From the IMG/VR virus record IMGVR_UViG_3300043436_005277, positions 1 through 29,104 of that record: a stretch of DNA of 29,104 bases; one strand, 5' to 3'. Every line of letters begins with the position of its first letter. The stretch's first letter is position 1. A model generated the notes under the pieces. The model saw nothing but the letters and a program-made list of their open reading frames with translations. It was not told the origin of the DNA and ran no database searches. Made by a program: the position numbers and the translations under genes. This document shows positions 27,227-29,104 of this stretch, piece after piece. The stretch comes from a virus.

Positions 27227-27883
27227 ATGAAAAAAGTAATTAGACTTAATGAAAATGATATAGAGAAATTGGTGAAGAAAATCATCAAAGAAAACGAAGA
27301 GACCGACAACATGGAAGAAGGTTCTAGTCGTTATATGTTCTTTTCAAATTTACAACAAATGAAAAGACAATGTGAGTATCTTTTAGATTTTGATGAAAAT
27401 TTAATTGAAAAAATATTAGAAAACGGACATGATTGGGCTCAAGACCATATTGCTGAAGCAAAAAACAACATGGACCAAGTATTTGATTTCTTGATGAATG
27501 AAATTAAAGGTGATGGTGATAACGAACAAGATATGGTTATGGAACCACAAATGGAGGCTTACGTAGAAAAATATGGTGATAGAATAATTCACATGGATGA
27601 ATTTGGTTTTACAGAATTATTACCAATGAATGAAGATGGTGGTAAAGGTGCTTGTGCTAATAGAGGTTTAAGTAAACCTTGGTCAACACCTGATGGACCT
27701 AAAAAACGTTCTGTTTGTGTTAAAAACGGAAGTGGTAACGTGGTTAAGGTAAACTTTGGTGACCCAAACATGAGAATTAAAAAATCTAATCCAGAAAGAC
27801 GTAAATCTTTTAGAGCTCGTCATAAATGTGATAACCCAGGTCCACGTTGGAAGGCAAGATACTGGTCATGTAAATTTTGGTAA
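27227..27883 (+). CDS. Cys-containing phage protein with candidate capsid-targeting peptide
   Basis: 218 residues. The leader MKKVIRLNENDIEKLVKK ends in IIKE with I20-K21-E22. A helical acidic part follows (about 25-130). The C-terminal 75 residues are a distinct basic domain: KKRSVCVKNGSGNVVKVNFG, then DPNMRIKKSNPERRKSFRAR and HKCDNPGPRWKARYWSCKFW. I know this 'vkn..gnvvkVnFGDpnm.ik...p.rRkSfraRh.Cd.pgp..karYWSC..W' block from hypothetical proteins of large phages; function not known. The three Cys and basic residues may bind metal or DNA. The next gene starts three bases after the stop. Confidence 0.75.
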   Translation: MKKVIRLNENDIEKLVKKIIKENEETDNMEEGSSRYMFFSNLQQMKRQCEYLLDFDENLIEKILENGHDWAQDHIAEAKNNMDQVFDFLMNEIKGDGDNEQDMVMEPQMEAYVEKYGDRIIHMDEFGFTELLPMNEDGGKGACANRGLSKPWSTPDGPKKRSVCVKNGSGNVVKVNFGDPNMRIKKSNPERRKSFRARHKCDNPGPRWKARYWSCKFW

Positions 27884-27886
27884 AAT

Positions 27887-28480
27887 ATGAAACATATTAT
27901 TAAAGAAATCTTATTACAAGAGGCTAAAAAGAAAAAGGCTGATGACCGTTGTACCAGAATTGCTAAACGTAAGTATGATGTTTGGCCTTCTGCTTACGCA
28001 TCAGGTGCTGTAGTTAAATGTCGTCAAGGTAAAATTTGGAAAAATGAGGAATTAGAGTATGATTTAGATTCTTTGATTGAATCAGAGCCTCAAAAACTGT
28101 TTGACGAAAAATGGTCTAAAAAATATAAAAAAAGTATTAACTGCAGTAACCCAAAAGGTTTTAGTCAGAAAGCTCATTGTGATGCAAGAAAGAAAAGACA
28201 AAAAGGTGAGGAAACAAAATCTAAATCACCTTTCAATGAAGAATTTTTGAATGAAAAGGCAAAACGTGATTTTTCAAAAGAAAAAGAACAAGGTTTACAC
28301 GGTTGGTTTGCAAGACGTGGTGGTAAAGGTAAGTCAAAAGGTTGGGTAGATTGTAACACCTGTCGTGATGGTAAGTGTAAATCTTGTGGTAGACAAGAAG
28401 GTGAAGAAAGATCCAAATACCCAAGATGTAGACCAACACCTGCACAGTGTAAAGGATATAAAAGACCTGACCAAAGATAA
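27887..28480 (+). CDS. DUF5872-like protein with candidate capsid-targeting peptide
   Basis: 197 residues. The leader MKHIIKEILLQEAKKKK has L10-Q11-E12. Then ADDRCTRIAKRKYDVWPSAY and ASGAVVKCRQGKIW (19-52) form the first half of the DUF5872-type pattern, and GLHGWFARRGGKGKSKGWVD, CNTCRDGKCKSCGRQEGE and RCRPTPAQCKGYKR (136-195) the second; a 'CSNPKGFSQKAHCDARKK' element sits between. These proteins occur in large phages and giant viruses. Strongly basic with many Cys, probably nucleic-acid or metal binding. Extra (I/L)-x-E sites are present at SLIES and FLNEK. Co-transcribed with its upstream neighbour. Confidence 0.75.
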   Translation: MKHIIKEILLQEAKKKKADDRCTRIAKRKYDVWPSAYASGAVVKCRQGKIWKNEELEYDLDSLIESEPQKLFDEKWSKKYKKSINCSNPKGFSQKAHCDARKKRQKGEETKSKSPFNEEFLNEKAKRDFSKEKEQGLHGWFARRGGKGKSKGWVDCNTCRDGKCKSCGRQEGEERSKYPRCRPTPAQCKGYKRPDQR

Positions 28481-28491
28481 AAAGTTTTGAT

Positions 28492-29104
28492 ATGAATTTA
28501 CAGGAAATAATAAAAAAAACAGTTTTAGATTACATAAGTGAATCAGACCCTAAAGTTGGAACCGGGAAAAAACCAAAAAATTCTGACAGAAGGCTATACA
28601 CCGATGAGAATCCTAAAGATACTGTATCTGTAAAATTCAAGACAAAACAAGACATCGTAGATACTTTAAATAAAAAAAGTTTTAAATCTAAACCCCACAA
28701 AAGAAAATCCCAAATTATTAATTTGATACATCAAAGATTGAGAGTGGCTCTTGGTAGGGCTAAAGATCCTGAAGTAAAAAAAAGATTGTCTAAAGCATTT
28801 GAATATATTGAACTTAAAAAAGAACAATCTAAAAAGAAAACTGAAAAAATGAGGGAAAATCAGGTTATCTTAATAAAGAAAATATTAAAAGAATCAGAAG
28901 ACGATTTTAGTTGGGTAGATACTAGTGAACCTGAATTAGTTCGAGACGACCAACATCGATATGATATAATTGTAGATGTTATTAGTAAGGTTAAAGAATA
29001 TAAAGGTTGGAGTATTTCCCAAGATAGATTTGATGGTGTTGTGTATTGGTGGGGTGTAGACGGTTATACAGGTATGGCAACCCCTGAATGGGATAAAAAT
29101 TTCT
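28492..29104 (+). CDS. protein with two candidate targeting peptides (3' partial)
   Basis: ATG at 28492; the frame is open to the window end, so at least 204 residues. The N-terminus MNLQEIIKKTVLDYISESDP holds I15-S16-E17. Residues 20-118 are basic and helical (KSKPHKRKSQIINLIHQRLR; ALGRAKDPEVKKRLSKAFEY). At codon 120 an in-frame ATG opens MRENQVILIKKILKESEDDF, again a leader-like helix with L-K-E, followed by an unrelated acidic part ending in YWWGVDGYTGMATPEWD. This may be two fused cargo proteins, a polyprotein cut by the prohead protease, or a second start within one gene. No family recognised. Confidence 0.7.
   Translation, partial: MNLQEIIKKTVLDYISESDPKVGTGKKPKNSDRRLYTDENPKDTVSVKFKTKQDIVDTLNKKSFKSKPHKRKSQIINLIHQRLRVALGRAKDPEVKKRLSKAFEYIELKKEQSKKKTEKMRENQVILIKKILKESEDDFSWVDTSEPELVRDDQHRYDIIVDVISKVKEYKGWSISQDRFDGVVYWWGVDGYTGMATPEWDKNF

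Noticed and set aside
1-29104. CRISPR arrays, insertion sequences, integrase or long direct repeats
   Set aside because: I looked for regularly spaced repeats, transposase motifs and long inverted ends and saw none; the only repeated elements are the short motifs reported.

Overview
The window looks like part of the genome of a large, T4-related phage that infects a Bacteroidota host, most likely in the Flavobacteriia. Phage evidence: segments resembling the gp23 major capsid protein, a tail-tube-like protein, a Mom-like DNA-modification protein, dense genes with ATGA/TAATG overlaps on both strands, homing-type endonucleases, and a set of proteins starting with short helical peptides that end in (I/L)-x-E, the cleavage rule of T4-type prohead proteases. 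Host evidence: AT-rich DNA, starts without Shine-Dalgarno sequences, several perfect TTTG-N19-TAnnTTTG promoters, a Bacteroidota-type ribosomal protein bS21, a DUF5522 protein, lipoproteins with Flavobacteriia-like lipoboxes, and a secreted protein with a type IX-secretion-like C-terminus.

Layout. 1-1350: Mom-like protein (5' end outside the window) and two small ORFs carrying capsid-like segments in permuted order. 1406-2817: glycosyltransferase and LpxH-like phosphoesterase. 2814-4813 (minus): flavin reductase and PPK2 polyphosphate kinase, both with a candidate capsid-targeting peptide. 4874-9271: aminotransferase, DUF5522, UVR-motif and tail-tube-like proteins and small unknowns. 9272-9492: a pseudoknotted RNA with its own promoter. 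9493-10917 (minus): unknown proteins. 10990-12306: Fpg/Nei glycosylase and small genes. 12307-12525: a promoter-RNA-terminator unit encoding a tRNA-like RNA. 12566-14277: phosphoesterase, a targeting-peptide protein and a lipoprotein. 14329-15117 (minus): zinc-ribbon protein. 15294-17556: DHFR, cREC-domain protein, phosphoesterase, RimB-like protease. 17542-19409 (minus): three nucleases. 19453-20178: coiled-coil protein and tmRNA. 20182-21870 (minus): T9SS-like secreted protein. 21991-24917: nucleotidyltransferase/PcfJ-like fusion and a lipoprotein. 24943-25137 (minus): bS21. 25245-29104: unknown small proteins and a dense group of targeting-peptide proteins, one a DUF5872-like protein.

Two transcription programmes are visible. 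Genes for metabolism, surface lipoproteins and the RNA genes have host-type promoters. Another set, including the first gene of nearly every operon carrying the candidate targeting peptide, has an ATATTTAT box either 4-6 or 14-16 bases before the start codon. I read this box as a phage late promoter giving leaderless or nearly leaderless mRNAs. The main proposal is that the peptide marks proteins that are packed in the capsid, trimmed by the prohead protease and perhaps ejected into the host, and that the cargo includes enzymes (PPK2 and a flavoprotein). tmRNA and bS21 point to phage control of translation. All functional statements are read from sequence motifs; no database search was possible.
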